Of a stretch of DNA of 51,595 nt, positions 7,688 through 15,598 are shown piece by piece. The notes under the pieces were generated by a model. It worked only from the letters and a program-made list of their open reading frames with translations, was not told the DNA's origin and ran no database searches. A program made the position numbers and the translations under genes. The stretch comes from Clostridia bacterium (GTDB lineage Bacteria; Bacillota; Clostridia; Christensenellales; Pumilibacteraceae): NCBI GenBank assembly GCA_017623455.1, contig JAGAPA010000027.1, positions 1 to 51,595 of the forward strand, given 5' to 3'. Within the stretch, counting starts at the first letter, position 1, and the number at the start of each line of letters is the position of its first letter.

Positions 7688-7802
7688 TAGCAAAATGAAA
7701 AATAGTGGAAATTTTATCTGATTTTGACAAAATTTCATTAAAATCGTGCTAATTGCAAAAACGTCGATGAAAGCAGAAATGAGTGTAAAAAAAAATTGTG
7801 TG

Positions 7803-7831
7803 TTGACAAAAAGAAAATGAAATGTTATAAT
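7803..7831 (+). promoter_or_regulatory. Promoter of the ECF sigma operon
   Basis: Perfect TTGACA at 7803-7808, 17 bases, perfect TATAAT at 7826-7831. This is a housekeeping promoter, not an obvious ECF-type one. Confidence 0.8.
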
Positions 7832-7893
7832 TTTTTTAAGTTACCGCCAATAAAAGCGCGTGCTTGAGTGTATAAAGAGTAGGAAGGGATAAA

Positions 7894-8400
7894 ATGGACT
7901 TTACAAAATACATTCTCAGCTTCAAAAACGGGGATTATACTTGTTTCGACGAGTTTTACAAGCTTACGTCAAAGCAGGTCTATTTTACTGCGCTGTCTGT
8001 TTTAAGAGATAGAGCCGGAGCTGAAGATATAATGCAAGACACGTACGTATCGTTCCTCTCTTCAATCAACAACGTTAAAAGCGAAAACGTTTTAGCTTAC
8101 CTGTGCGTCATTGCGAAAAACAAGAGCATTAACAGAATAAGAAAGGACGATAGAACCGTGTTTTCCGAGGATGCTCTGCTTGCGCAAAAGATTGAACCAA
8201 ACGAAGGCAACGGAGGCTTTGAGGAGATAATATCATTGCTTGACGATAGTGAAGAGCGAGAGATAATAACTTATCATATAGTGTTGGGTTTTAAGTTCAG
8301 AGAGATCGCAGGGATCTTAGACAAGCCTCTTGGAACGGTATTGTGGAAATATAACAGAGCGCTTGCAAAACTACGCAAAAAGGCGGATAAATTTATATGA
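7894..8400 (+). CDS. ECF-type RNA polymerase sigma factor
   Basis: An alternative sigma factor of 168 residues. Region 2 (about residues 15-85) carries the core-binding helix GAEDIMQDTYVSFL and the -10 recognition segment AYLCVIAKNKSINRIRK. Region 4 (about residues 110-165) has the HTH FREIAGILDKPLGTVLWKYNRAL, which would read the -35 element. A short variable linker (DRTVFSEDALLAQK) joins them, as usual in ECF factors. It overlaps the next gene by ATGA, and that gene encodes a single-pass membrane protein, the standard sigma/anti-sigma pairing. The signal sensed is unknown. A GGAAGGG ribosome binding site precedes the ATG. Confidence 0.9.
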   Translation: MDFTKYILSFKNGDYTCFDEFYKLTSKQVYFTALSVLRDRAGAEDIMQDTYVSFLSSINNVKSENVLAYLCVIAKNKSINRIRKDDRTVFSEDALLAQKIEPNEGNGGFEEIISLLDDSEEREIITYHIVLGFKFREIAGILDKPLGTVLWKYNRALAKLRKKADKFI

Positions 8401-9401
8401 AAAATAAAGATTTGAAAAATTTAATAAGGAGTAAAGCGGACGAGGTTGTTATTGCTGACAAAAGCGCAGAAATTTTACAAGTCGTGAAAACCGCACCCGT
8501 AAGCCCACCTGTTACGGAGCAAAACGCTATGCCGAAGCAGTCTAAAAAATCATTTTTCGCAAGGTTTGCAATAGCTGCCGCCGCAGTAATAGTGCTTGCC
8601 GTTGCCGTCGTATTGCCGTTTGCGTTAAGTCCGCAGGGAGGTGGAGCTACTCTTACAAAAACGCAACAGGTTATGTCCAAGGAAGTATTTGCGCTTGGCA
8701 ACCTCTTAGAAAAAGAAAGCTCCGCGCTTTCCGCCGTTGCTGACAGTACGGATTCTCCTGCAGACGAGGTGTTCGACGCTATTGCAAAAAAGATCAACGG
8801 TTATTTGTTGTCGGCTGACGCATTTCTCTCTTCTTCCTCGCTCTCGGCAAAATACGAGGACAATACGGACGTAAGCTTTGCCGACTACGCAAAAAAGCTT
8901 ACCGTATCGTATACGGACAGTGATGCTTACAGCGTTGCCTACAAGCTATATTACAACGAAGCGGAAAGTGGAGCGAATACCGTAACGGTGGACGGAATAA
9001 TGGTGCTAAAAGATAAGAGCTTTGACGTTTGGGGCGAGTGGGAAAACGAAGACGACGAAGTGGAAATGGAGCTTAGAGTCTATCTTGACGAGTTCAGGTA
9101 TTTCAGTATAGAAAACGAAACCGAGATAAACGAGAACGAGTACGAATACGGATATTATGAGTTTGGCTTCTTAAGCTACGGCGTGTCGTTGTCGGTAAGT
9201 AACGAAAAAGGCAGAAAGCAAATAGAAATGGGAATTACAGAGGGCGGTATGGAAACCGAGATTACGTTCGTTTACGGCAAAAACGTTATTCACGGCTCGT
9301 ACGAAAATCCCATCTTTAAGACTGATTTTGATATTCGTCACGAAAACAATACTTACGAATATGATTTTGGGTTGGAGTTGAAAATTTCGTTAAAGAAATA
9401 A
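8397..9401 (+). CDS. Probable membrane anti-sigma factor
   Basis: A 334-residue single-pass membrane protein co-translated with the ECF sigma factor. The first 48 residues are hydrophilic and cytoplasmic and would hold the sigma factor. A transmembrane helix follows (FARFAIAAAAVIVLAVAVV, about residues 51-72). The rest is an external, acidic, serine- and tyrosine-rich beta-type domain (for example NENEYEYGYYEFGF) of unknown family. No ZAS zinc motif (HxxxCxxC) is present, so it is not a zinc anti-sigma of the classical type. The external part resembles in style the lipoprotein encoded about 500 bases downstream, which may belong to the same signalling unit. Function is inferred from the overlap and topology. 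Confidence 0.65.
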   Translation: MKNKDLKNLIRSKADEVVIADKSAEILQVVKTAPVSPPVTEQNAMPKQSKKSFFARFAIAAAAVIVLAVAVVLPFALSPQGGGATLTKTQQVMSKEVFALGNLLEKESSALSAVADSTDSPADEVFDAIAKKINGYLLSADAFLSSSSLSAKYEDNTDVSFADYAKKLTVSYTDSDAYSVAYKLYYNEAESGANTVTVDGIMVLKDKSFDVWGEWENEDDEVEMELRVYLDEFRYFSIENETEINENEYEYGYYEFGFLSYGVSLSVSNEKGRKQIEMGITEGGMETEITFVYGKNVIHGSYENPIFKTDFDIRHENNTYEYDFGLELKISLKK

Positions 9402-9420
9402 TAAAGCAAAATTGAAGAAT

Positions 9421-9451
9421 AATCGGGTTTTGTAAAGCCCGATTTTCTTTT
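9421..9451 (+). terminator. Terminator of the sigma/anti-sigma operon
   Basis: A 10-bp stem (9421-9430 with 9435-9444, one G-U), a TGTA loop and a TTCTTTT tract. Confidence 0.85.
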
Positions 9452-9936
9452 GCAAAAGGCTCTGACACAACAGTAGGTTGATATTTCAAGCGTAACGCTT
9501 GACCTAAAATAGTATGTTATACAAAGAAAAGTACAAACTTTAGTGGGTTATTGAATTTTGGTATGATTTATAGCTTTTTAGTACCGCTACGAAATACAGC
9601 GTGTTTTGTTCGGTTACAGACAATGCAGGTAATAATTTAAATTATTATATTTAGAGCAAAAGTGCTTACAAAATTTGTGTTATTGTTTTGCTAAATAACA
9701 ATATTGGGAGTACGCCTGCGTACCGCCCTTACAAGAACACTTGTCTTTCTTGTGTTTTTCTCGTCAAAACATAATAATATTTATCAACCATTTGTTGTGA
9801 CATAGCCTAAAAAAAATTAAAAAAAAATTTTCAAAATCACCAATAAAAACAATTCTATGCTTGTCTTATAGGTAAAGAACGCAAAAACAAACGCAAATGC
9901 GTATCTATATAAAACACAACTTGGAGGTAAAATACT
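9452..9936. other. Intergenic space with hairpin repeats
   Basis: 485 bases without a gene. It holds two members of the dispersed hairpin family: CAAGCG-TAA-CGCTTG at 9487-9501 and GTACG-CCTG-CGTAC at 9710-9723 set in a GGGAG...CCGCCC frame. The rest is AT-rich. The last 40 bases are the leader of the lipoprotein gene. Confidence 0.7.
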
Positions 9937-10788
9937 ATGAAAAAAATTAAAACTCTTGCACTTTTGCTTATAACCTGCATCTTCACCCTTTCGTTGGGTG
10001 TGTTCGTAGGTTGCTCGTCTGCTCCTGCAAAACAGGAAAACCTTACTGCTTTAGAACATTCCACAATAAGCGCTGTGGGAATTTTTAATTCCTCTACCAC
10101 GTCCGTTCAGACCGTATCTGCAGAGGCTGGTGTAGGTAAGGCGTACGATCTTTCGTTTGGCGGATTTGAGGATGTGATAAGCAAAAACTTATCAATTGCT
10201 TATATTACCGCAAATAACGGTGTTGTAAAAAGCGAGGTTACCGCGTCGGATAAGGAAGGCTATGAGTACAAGTACACCGTTAGCGTAACCGGCAAGGACG
10301 GCGAAAAGAAGGATTATACTTTCCACTACAACGTAACCGACAGAAACGGTAAAGAGCAATTCGGCGAAGGTATTGTGGAGATTAACGGCGTAGAGTTTTC
10401 CATTAAGAGCGAAAGCGAGATCAAAGACGGAGAGGAAGAGTATACCTTTACCATCAGCAAAGGCGAAAACGCATACGTTGTTGTAGAGCAGGAGATCGAG
10501 AACGGCGAGCACAGCTTTGCTTACAGTGCGTATATCAACGGCTACAAGGTGTTTGAAACCGAAACCGAGTACGAGATTGACCGTAACGGCAAGATTGAGA
10601 TTGGCTACTCCATCGAGATTGCAGGCGTGGAGTTTGAGTATTCCTACAATTTCGTTACCGAAAATGACGTAACTTATGCAAAAGTAGAAATCGAGATTGA
10701 CAAAGATAACAGCGAGAGAAACCTTTCGTTCAAATTCAGAATTGATACTTCAACAAACGGTGCAGTGCAGTTTGTTCCCATACAATAA
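9937..10788 (+). CDS. Hypothetical lipoprotein
   Basis: A 283-residue exported protein with a lipoprotein signal: KKIK, a hydrophobic stretch of about 20 residues, then VFVGCSS with the lipid-attached cysteine near residue 26. The mature part is acidic and beta-rich with repeated strands of the type EIEIAGVEFEYSYNF and EIEINGVEFSI, which suggests a beta-sheet repeat fold. No enzyme motif is visible. A GGAGG ribosome binding site lies 10 bases before the ATG. It follows the ECF sigma/anti-sigma pair in the same orientation but after a terminator; it may be a target of that sigma factor, though I could not identify a distinctive promoter to support this. Confidence 0.7.
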   Translation: MKKIKTLALLLITCIFTLSLGVFVGCSSAPAKQENLTALEHSTISAVGIFNSSTTSVQTVSAEAGVGKAYDLSFGGFEDVISKNLSIAYITANNGVVKSEVTASDKEGYEYKYTVSVTGKDGEKKDYTFHYNVTDRNGKEQFGEGIVEINGVEFSIKSESEIKDGEEEYTFTISKGENAYVVVEQEIENGEHSFAYSAYINGYKVFETETEYEIDRNGKIEIGYSIEIAGVEFEYSYNFVTENDVTYAKVEIEIDKDNSERNLSFKFRIDTSTNGAVQFVPIQ

Positions 10789-10833
10789 AAAAATCCATTA
10801 AATCTCTTCCCTTTATTAAAGCACTGCAACCAC

Positions 10834-10906
10834 AAAACACGGCAAGCTTACGGAATTAAGCCTGCCGTGTTTTACTTTGTCATAAAAAATGTTATACGTA
10901 TGCGAG
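10834..10906 (+). repeat. Terminator-containing repeat, copy 1
   Basis: A long hairpin (arms about 10834-10850 and 10857-10873, GC-rich core ACGGCA/TGCCGT) followed by a 33-base conserved tail. Bases 10863-10906 are identical over 44 bases to 13823-13866. It likely terminates the lipoprotein transcript. Confidence 0.75.
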
Positions 10907-10932
10907 AAAACCGTATGAAAGGCGAGATTGAA

Positions 10933-12831
10933 TTATCCGATTTTTCCGTTTTTACCCTTTACCGCAAGTTTTTTAATAAACGAGTCAGGATTGATAATCG
11001 AGCCGTTTTCGAGGTCTTGATCTGAAAACGAGGCAAGATATATTTCTTCTTCTTGGTAGCGGTTAAAATCGTATGCAACGTACACTCTTCCCTCTTCCGT
11101 AACGCATCCTGCCGGGTATGATACGCAGTATCTTTCGTCAAGAAGAATCGAGGGGGTAAAGGTGTTGCATTCGTCGGTGGAGATAAATGCCGTCATATAA
11201 GAGCGAGCCTTTGTGTTATTATTGGTCACGAGCAGATAATTTCCGGAGGGGAGTTTTGCAAGATAACTTCTGGCACTGGTGTGATCCATTAGTTTTTGCG
11301 GTTGTGTCCAGCTTTTTCCACCGTCGTAGGATACGGTTTTTGCGATGTAACTGTCGCACCTTATGATCATAAACAAGCTACCGTCTTTTCGTTCCACTAT
11401 TGCGTTTTCGTCAAATATTGAGTTGTTATCTCTAACTCCGCCTACGTATCTATAACTTTCTCCGTTGTCCTCAGATTCGTATATTGCGGATTCTCCCCAA
11501 AAAGGATAAGAGTGAATAGTGTTTTTCCAGCGGTGCCAAATGCTTACGGGCATAAGAATATTGCCGTTTTCTTTCGTTATCGGAGGTGTTGCAAGAACTC
11601 CGTCACACAAACGCTTGGGTGAAGTGTAGGTATAACCGTTGTTAGTGGGCAAAATTTTTGTGCACCAAACTCCGCCACGTCCGTCCCAGTGCTCGTACGA
11701 TTGAGCCCAAAAATGACGCAAAGCCCCGTCTTTTCCCACCCATAAAATCGGCTCGTGCAAGCGTACCGAATCTGCGTGGTCAAAAATAAACAGAGGCTTC
11801 CAGTTTTCTCCGTTGTCCTCGCTAACCATAATTGCGTTGTAGTTGTTAGGCTCTTCATCTCCGCCATAGTTATCTCCCGAAAACGTGCAAAAAAGTTTTC
11901 CGTATGCTTTGCAAACACAGGGCGCAGATTGCCACTTGCGTTTTTCTGCCGAAAAGTGATCGCTTTCAAAAGCGTCTACTCCGTAAATTTGGGGCGGAAG
12001 CATAGAGCAGTTAACGTCTGTTGATAACGAATTTTTCGTGTAATTAACCTTATTAAGGTATGCATGTGGCGTTTGCATTGCAAGTTCTAAATTCTTGCGG
12101 TTTTTGACAACGTTTTCTTGCAAAATTCCAAAGTCAGAGCCTGCCGAAAGCATATTAATGTCAAAGTTTGCCCAATACGTAAGTGTTTTTTGCCTCGTAT
12201 CGCCCGTAGACAAACCTATATACTTGTTTGCCTTTTTCAAAATATCTATACTGCGTTTTATGAGCGAGGTGGTATTTTCGTTAAATACCTCACAAAGTTC
12301 GTTAATAGAACCCGATAAATCGTTAGGTCCAAAAATGTAGCCGTCAATAAATTCATTCTTTACGATTTCCTCTAAGTTTTCCACAGTTTCGATATGCTCT
12401 ATCTGTATAAATCTGCAAAGGTTATCTTTGGTGTTTTTCACATAGTCCATAACGTTATCTTTCCCAAAACCCACCGCGTTCATTGGGCCAAAACCACGTG
12501 TGCCGTAGGGAGGATAGAGTGTGGATGCAATAAGTCTGTTTGCTTCTTCCACGGTTTTTACCATTGGGAAAATTATTCCGTCTACGCCCATTTCGAGCAC
12601 CTTTTTGGTGTACGTCAGATCGTCTTGCGGAACTCTGACTATAACGGAAGTACCACCAGCCTTTATTGCGATTATGTGAGCCATAAGGTTTTCGAGCGAC
12701 AGATAACTATGCTCTAAGTCTATCCAAATAAAGTCATATCCCGATTGTCCTACAATTTTTGATACGGCAATATCGTTAAGATTTACGTGCGTGCCAATCG
12801 TTTTTTGCATATTTTTGATTTTGTTTTTCAT
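10933..12831 (-). CDS. HpcH/HpaI-type aldolase fused to a sialidase-like beta-propeller
   Basis: A 632-residue two-domain protein. Residues 1-250 form a class II pyruvate aldolase of the HpcH/HpaI/GarL family: DFIWIDLEHS, GVDGIIFPMVKTVEEA, the YPPYGTRGFG loop and FGPNDLSGS, which carry the metal and pyruvate-binding residues. Residues about 275-632 are a BNR/exo-sialidase-like propeller with Asp-boxes SEDNGENW, SEDNGESY and SYDGGKSW. No signal peptide is present, so it is cytoplasmic. The start at 12831 is chosen because an AGGAG motif precedes it and the family begins there; the longer frame to 12900 adds an implausible hydrophobic leader. The fusion is unusual. A job on a sialic- or ulosonic-acid-like sugar is inference. 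It is divergent from an AraC regulator. Confidence 0.8.
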   Translation of the reverse strand: MKNKIKNMQKTIGTHVNLNDIAVSKIVGQSGYDFIWIDLEHSYLSLENLMAHIIAIKAGGTSVIVRVPQDDLTYTKKVLEMGVDGIIFPMVKTVEEANRLIASTLYPPYGTRGFGPMNAVGFGKDNVMDYVKNTKDNLCRFIQIEHIETVENLEEIVKNEFIDGYIFGPNDLSGSINELCEVFNENTTSLIKRSIDILKKANKYIGLSTGDTRQKTLTYWANFDINMLSAGSDFGILQENVVKNRKNLELAMQTPHAYLNKVNYTKNSLSTDVNCSMLPPQIYGVDAFESDHFSAEKRKWQSAPCVCKAYGKLFCTFSGDNYGGDEEPNNYNAIMVSEDNGENWKPLFIFDHADSVRLHEPILWVGKDGALRHFWAQSYEHWDGRGGVWCTKILPTNNGYTYTSPKRLCDGVLATPPITKENGNILMPVSIWHRWKNTIHSYPFWGESAIYESEDNGESYRYVGGVRDNNSIFDENAIVERKDGSLFMIIRCDSYIAKTVSYDGGKSWTQPQKLMDHTSARSYLAKLPSGNYLLVTNNNTKARSYMTAFISTDECNTFTPSILLDERYCVSYPAGCVTEEGRVYVAYDFNRYQEEEIYLASFSDQDLENGSIINPDSFIKKLAVKGKNGKIG

Positions 12832-12945
12832 AATTCGACGTTCTCCTAAAAAAGATTGTACTACGATTTTACTACAAAATAAAAGAAAATAAAATTGCAT
12901 TTTTTGCTTAAAAGATTGTTTTTATTGCTTTTTTATGTTAAGAGG

Positions 12946-12975
12946 TTGTTTTTTGTTTTGTTGTTATGCTATAAT
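12946..12975 (+). promoter_or_regulatory. Promoter of the AraC gene at 12995
   Basis: TTGTTT at 12946-12951, 18 bases and TATAAT at 12970-12975, the latter preceded by TGC (extended -10 type). Confidence 0.6.
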
Positions 12976-12994
12976 CAACGAAAGGAGTGCGAAG

Positions 12995-13795
12995 ATGGGG
13001 TATATTGAGAATTTCGTAAAAAACGAGAATTTAGAGTTCAGGTACGTAAAAGGCAATACGCAGATTTATAACGAAATGCAGTTTCATCCGTATGTAGAGC
13101 TGTACTTTTTTATTGGAGGAAATGCAGAATATGTTAGCGATCATACAAGACAATTCTTAAGCCACTGTCAGCTTGTTATAATTCCGCAGGGTAAGTATCA
13201 CTATTTTTCCGTGCCCAAAGACAGCGTAAGCGATTATGAACGGTGCGTAATTAACGTGCTTCCCGGTTTTTCATGCTATGCTCAGCTTGCAGATGCAATA
13301 AAGGATAAGGAAATACTTTCTTTTTCGCAAACGGACAGAATTGCGGAGCATTTTAATTATCTTATAAACAGTTATACCACCTTTTCCTCTGAGGATTTTG
13401 AGGTTGTGCTTGAGGCAGTTGTGAGGGATATTGTGTATCTTATCAAGTACGAAAAACCTAGCAAAGAAACGGAAGTGGTGCAAGGCGGATCGCTTGCGGT
13501 GGAGCTTGTGGATTATATTAACGAGCATTATACCGAAGCGATAAGCTTGAAGGATATTTCTGAAAAGTTTAATTACTCGGCTTCGTACTTGTTACATATT
13601 TTTAAGAAAAAGTACGGTATTGGCATTAAGAATTACGTCTTGCAAAAACGCTTGAACGCCGTTCGCTTGGATATTTTGCAGGGAGCAAAAATTCAAGAAT
13701 CGAGTAGGAAGCATGGTTTTGGGGACTATCCGTCATTCTATAGGCTGTATAAAAAGACTTTTGGATGCTCACCTTCGGATAATGAAAAACAATAA
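12995..13795 (+). CDS. AraC family transcriptional regulator
   Basis: A 266-residue regulator. The N-terminal part (residues 1-150) is a cupin sensor domain, with MQFHPYVELYFFIGG and CQLVIIPQGKYHYF typical of sugar-responsive AraC proteins. The C-terminal 100 residues hold two HTH motifs: SLKDISEKFNYSASYLLHIF and the second with QESSRKHGFGDYPSFYRLYK, ending in the KTFGCSPS signature. The start at 12995 has an AAGGAG 7 bases upstream; an earlier in-frame ATG lies inside the promoter and is rejected. It is divergently placed from the aldolase-sialidase gene, which is its most likely target. The inducer is unknown. Confidence 0.88.
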   Translation: MGYIENFVKNENLEFRYVKGNTQIYNEMQFHPYVELYFFIGGNAEYVSDHTRQFLSHCQLVIIPQGKYHYFSVPKDSVSDYERCVINVLPGFSCYAQLADAIKDKEILSFSQTDRIAEHFNYLINSYTTFSSEDFEVVLEAVVRDIVYLIKYEKPSKETEVVQGGSLAVELVDYINEHYTEAISLKDISEKFNYSASYLLHIFKKKYGIGIKNYVLQKRLNAVRLDILQGAKIQESSRKHGFGDYPSFYRLYKKTFGCSPSDNEKQ

Positions 13796-13866
13796 AAACA
13801 CGGTAAGCTTAAAAAATAGGCTTGCCGTGTTTTACTTTGTCATAAAAAATGTTATACGTATGCGAG
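13795..13866 (+). repeat. Terminator-containing repeat, copy 2
   Basis: A 17-bp stem (13795-13811 with 13817-13833, two G-U pairs) plus the same conserved 3' tail as copy 1 (13823-13866 identical to 10863-10906). The arms differ from copy 1 at several places yet still pair. Confidence 0.75.
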
Positions 13867-13927
13867 GAAATTAAACAATATACGTAAATTTCAATCCTTT
13901 GAGTCAGTCTTTATGAGAGAATCATAG

Positions 13928-13956
13928 GAGATTGCTTCGCTTTCGCTCGCAATGAC
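13928..13956 (-). repeat. CATTGCGAG-type palindromic repeat, copy 1
   Basis: On the minus strand it reads CGTCATTGCGAGCG...GAAGCAATCTC, the same core as copies at 14227-14261 and 48544-48573. Similar repeats are seen in intergenic DNA of unrelated phyla. Confidence 0.75.
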
Positions 13957-14055
13957 GTAGTGGTGGATTGCAAGGGTGTAGTGGCGGACTACAAGGGTGT
14001 AGTGGCGGACTACAGTGATGTGGGGGGATTAGCAGTGGTGTTAGTGTGTAAAAAA

Positions 14056-14168
14056 CAATAGTGACGGTGGGTCTGCCCACTACGCCTGCGCATAGTACTT
14101 TATTTAGAAAGAGAAAATAAAGTAACCAATAAAGATTAAAGTTTTAATTTAGTTAAATTACAATAATG
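14056..14168 (+). repeat. 113-bp direct repeat, copy 1
   Basis: Matches 14309-14421 over 113 bases with two differences. It starts with a hairpin GTGGG-TCTG-CCCAC and continues into AT-rich sequence. Confidence 0.85.
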
Positions 14169-14226
14169 GGTGTGCGTCTTCGCACTGGAGAATTGTTAGT
14201 AAAAAACAAACAAAATAAATACGAGT

Positions 14227-14261
14227 CGTCATTGCGAGAAGCGAAGTGACGAAGCAATCTC
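14227..14261 (+). repeat. CATTGCGAG-type palindromic repeat, copy 2
   Basis: CGTCATTGCGAG then GAAGCGAAGTGACGAAGCAATCTC-like sequence. It lies between the two 113-base direct repeats. Confidence 0.75.
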
Positions 14262-14308
14262 TTTGTAAAAGTACCAACAATAACTTTTATCGAACTTTAG
14301 CAAAATTA

Positions 14309-14421
14309 CAATAGTGACGGTGGGTCTGCCCACTACGCCTGCGCATAGTACTTTGTTTAGAAAGAGAAAATAAAGTAACCAATAAAGATTGAAGTTTTAA
14401 TTTAGTTAAATTACAATAATG
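14309..14421 (+). repeat. 113-bp direct repeat, copy 2
   Basis: Second copy of 14056-14168, ending just before the GH172 stop codon. Another hairpin of the family follows at 14424-14440. Confidence 0.85.
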
Positions 14422-14437
14422 ACTGTGGGTCTGCCCA

Positions 14438-15493
14438 CTAGATTATTTCGAGCTCGTCGGGTGATGGCATGGGCGGATAGTCGTTATCCATGTTATCAGA
14501 ATACCAGTACGCAACTGACGAGATGTCGTCTTTTAAGGGTAAGTATCTTCCACCGCTTCTCCAACCAAGCGCTTGAATGGTAACTTTGATATCTTCCTTA
14601 AAGTATATCGGGTCGTTTAAGTGCCAGCGGTACATATTAAAATAACGCGTAGCAAGATATCTTTGGTCAGTTTCGCATACTTTGTGAAGACCGGAGTAAG
14701 GCGTGGAAAATTCGGTATACGCGCCCTTTACGTCAAAGTTATACGCACCGCAAAAATAGTCTTCAGTACCCGTTCCGCAAATGGACGGGAAATCGCTGTC
14801 GCCGTCGAGGTAGAACTTAATTTCGCCCTCGCCCCACCAACCGTTGCTCTTTACACCCCAGTTCATATACGTGCCCACGTAGTGTCCGTTACCCTTTATT
14901 CCGTCAACAATGGTGTAGGGCTGTTTGTAAGGAAGCGGATTGGTGCGCCTGAACTGTGCGTGGAAGTACAGCGAGTCTTGTGGAATTTCCTTTTCTTCGC
15001 AGTCTATCTGATAGTAAATAGCAATGGGATCGGGAGAAATATTGTCAATTTCTACCTTAAAACCCTTAAAGTACGGCATTTCAAAATAGCAGTTCATGCC
15101 CTTTCGCGGATTATAACAAATGGGAAGTCCGTTGTTTTGACGGTATTCTCTGTTGTCCGCATTGCAGAAAAAGTCGGAAAGAGGAACGTGAACGGCAGGC
15201 TTGTCGTAGCCGTCAAAATAGATTTTCAGGATGAGCAAGCGTCCCGCTTTACTTCCGTCCGTTATCCAAAAGTGACGGATAGATCCTTGACCAACAACGT
15301 CTGCAAGCACGATTGTAGAAGACGGCTCTACGATATAGTAAGGGCTTACTTTCCAGCCCTGTCCCAAATCTCTTGAAGCATAAGAGCCCGTACCTTCCGT
15401 TGCTTTTCCGCCCTCACCCTTTTTTCCCGTAGGATTTTCGGGGCATATGGAAAAGGATTTTATGTTCTTTTTAGTAGTCAAATAATTTAACAT
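14438..15493 (-). CDS. DUF2961 / GH172 family glycoside hydrolase
   Basis: A 351-residue protein of the DUF2961 family, now GH172, whose characterised members act on fructofuranosides or arabinofuranosides. Typical features are the N-terminal SYASRDLGQGWKVSPYYIVEPSS, the phosphate-free jelly-roll core, GEGEIKFYLDGD near residue 220 and GTGTEDYFCGAYNF near residue 240. The glutamates in the last two are the likely catalytic pair by comparison with the family. No signal peptide is present, so it should act on imported oligosaccharides inside the cell. It is divergent from an AraC gene, with which it shares interlocked promoters. The real substrate is open. Confidence 0.82.
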   Translation of the reverse strand: MLNYLTTKKNIKSFSICPENPTGKKGEGGKATEGTGSYASRDLGQGWKVSPYYIVEPSSTIVLADVVGQGSIRHFWITDGSKAGRLLILKIYFDGYDKPAVHVPLSDFFCNADNREYRQNNGLPICYNPRKGMNCYFEMPYFKGFKVEIDNISPDPIAIYYQIDCEEKEIPQDSLYFHAQFRRTNPLPYKQPYTIVDGIKGNGHYVGTYMNWGVKSNGWWGEGEIKFYLDGDSDFPSICGTGTEDYFCGAYNFDVKGAYTEFSTPYSGLHKVCETDQRYLATRYFNMYRWHLNDPIYFKEDIKVTIQALGWRSGGRYLPLKDDISSVAYWYSDNMDNDYPPMPSPDELEII

Positions 15494-15518
15494 TTTATTA
15501 TCCTCCTTATCGATATTG

Positions 15519-15552
15519 TTGCAATTATATCAAAACGGGTGTATAATATCAA
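15519..15552. promoter_or_regulatory. Interlocked divergent promoters, GH172 and AraC
   Basis: Plus strand: TTGCAA at 15519-15524, 17 bases, TATAAT at 15542-15547 (AraC gene). Minus strand: TTGATA at 15552-15547, 17 bases, TATAAT at 15529-15524 (GH172). The -10 of each abuts the -35 of the other, so only one polymerase can bind at a time. Confidence 0.7.
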
Positions 15553-15598
15553 TGATAAATATTGTTATTTATTTAACATTTCTTGTTGTGGGGTAAAA

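Larger units (their letters stand above)
13867..14437. other. Repeat-rich intergenic space
   Basis: About 570 bases with no gene. It contains two CATTGCGAG-type palindromic repeats, two short units GTAGT-GGCGG-ACTAC (around 13979 and 14000), and a 113-base direct repeat with several hairpins of the type GTGGG-TCTG-CCCAC. Confidence 0.75.

Noticed and set aside
10933-12831. Frameshift or assembly fusion suspected at the aldolase-sialidase border
   Set aside because: The frame is open without interruption and both domains keep their motifs. Sequence alone gives no sign of an error, though read data would be needed to exclude a join.
12855-12883. Promoter for the aldolase-sialidase gene (TACAAT on the minus strand)
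   Set aside because: The -35 region is poor (TTTATT), so I did not list it as a feature; activation by the AraC protein could explain a weak promoter.
13976-14020. Short tandem GTGTAGTGGCGGACTACAAG units considered as a CRISPR start
   Set aside because: Only two units with no spacers of regular length and no cas gene nearby; they belong to the hairpin repeats.
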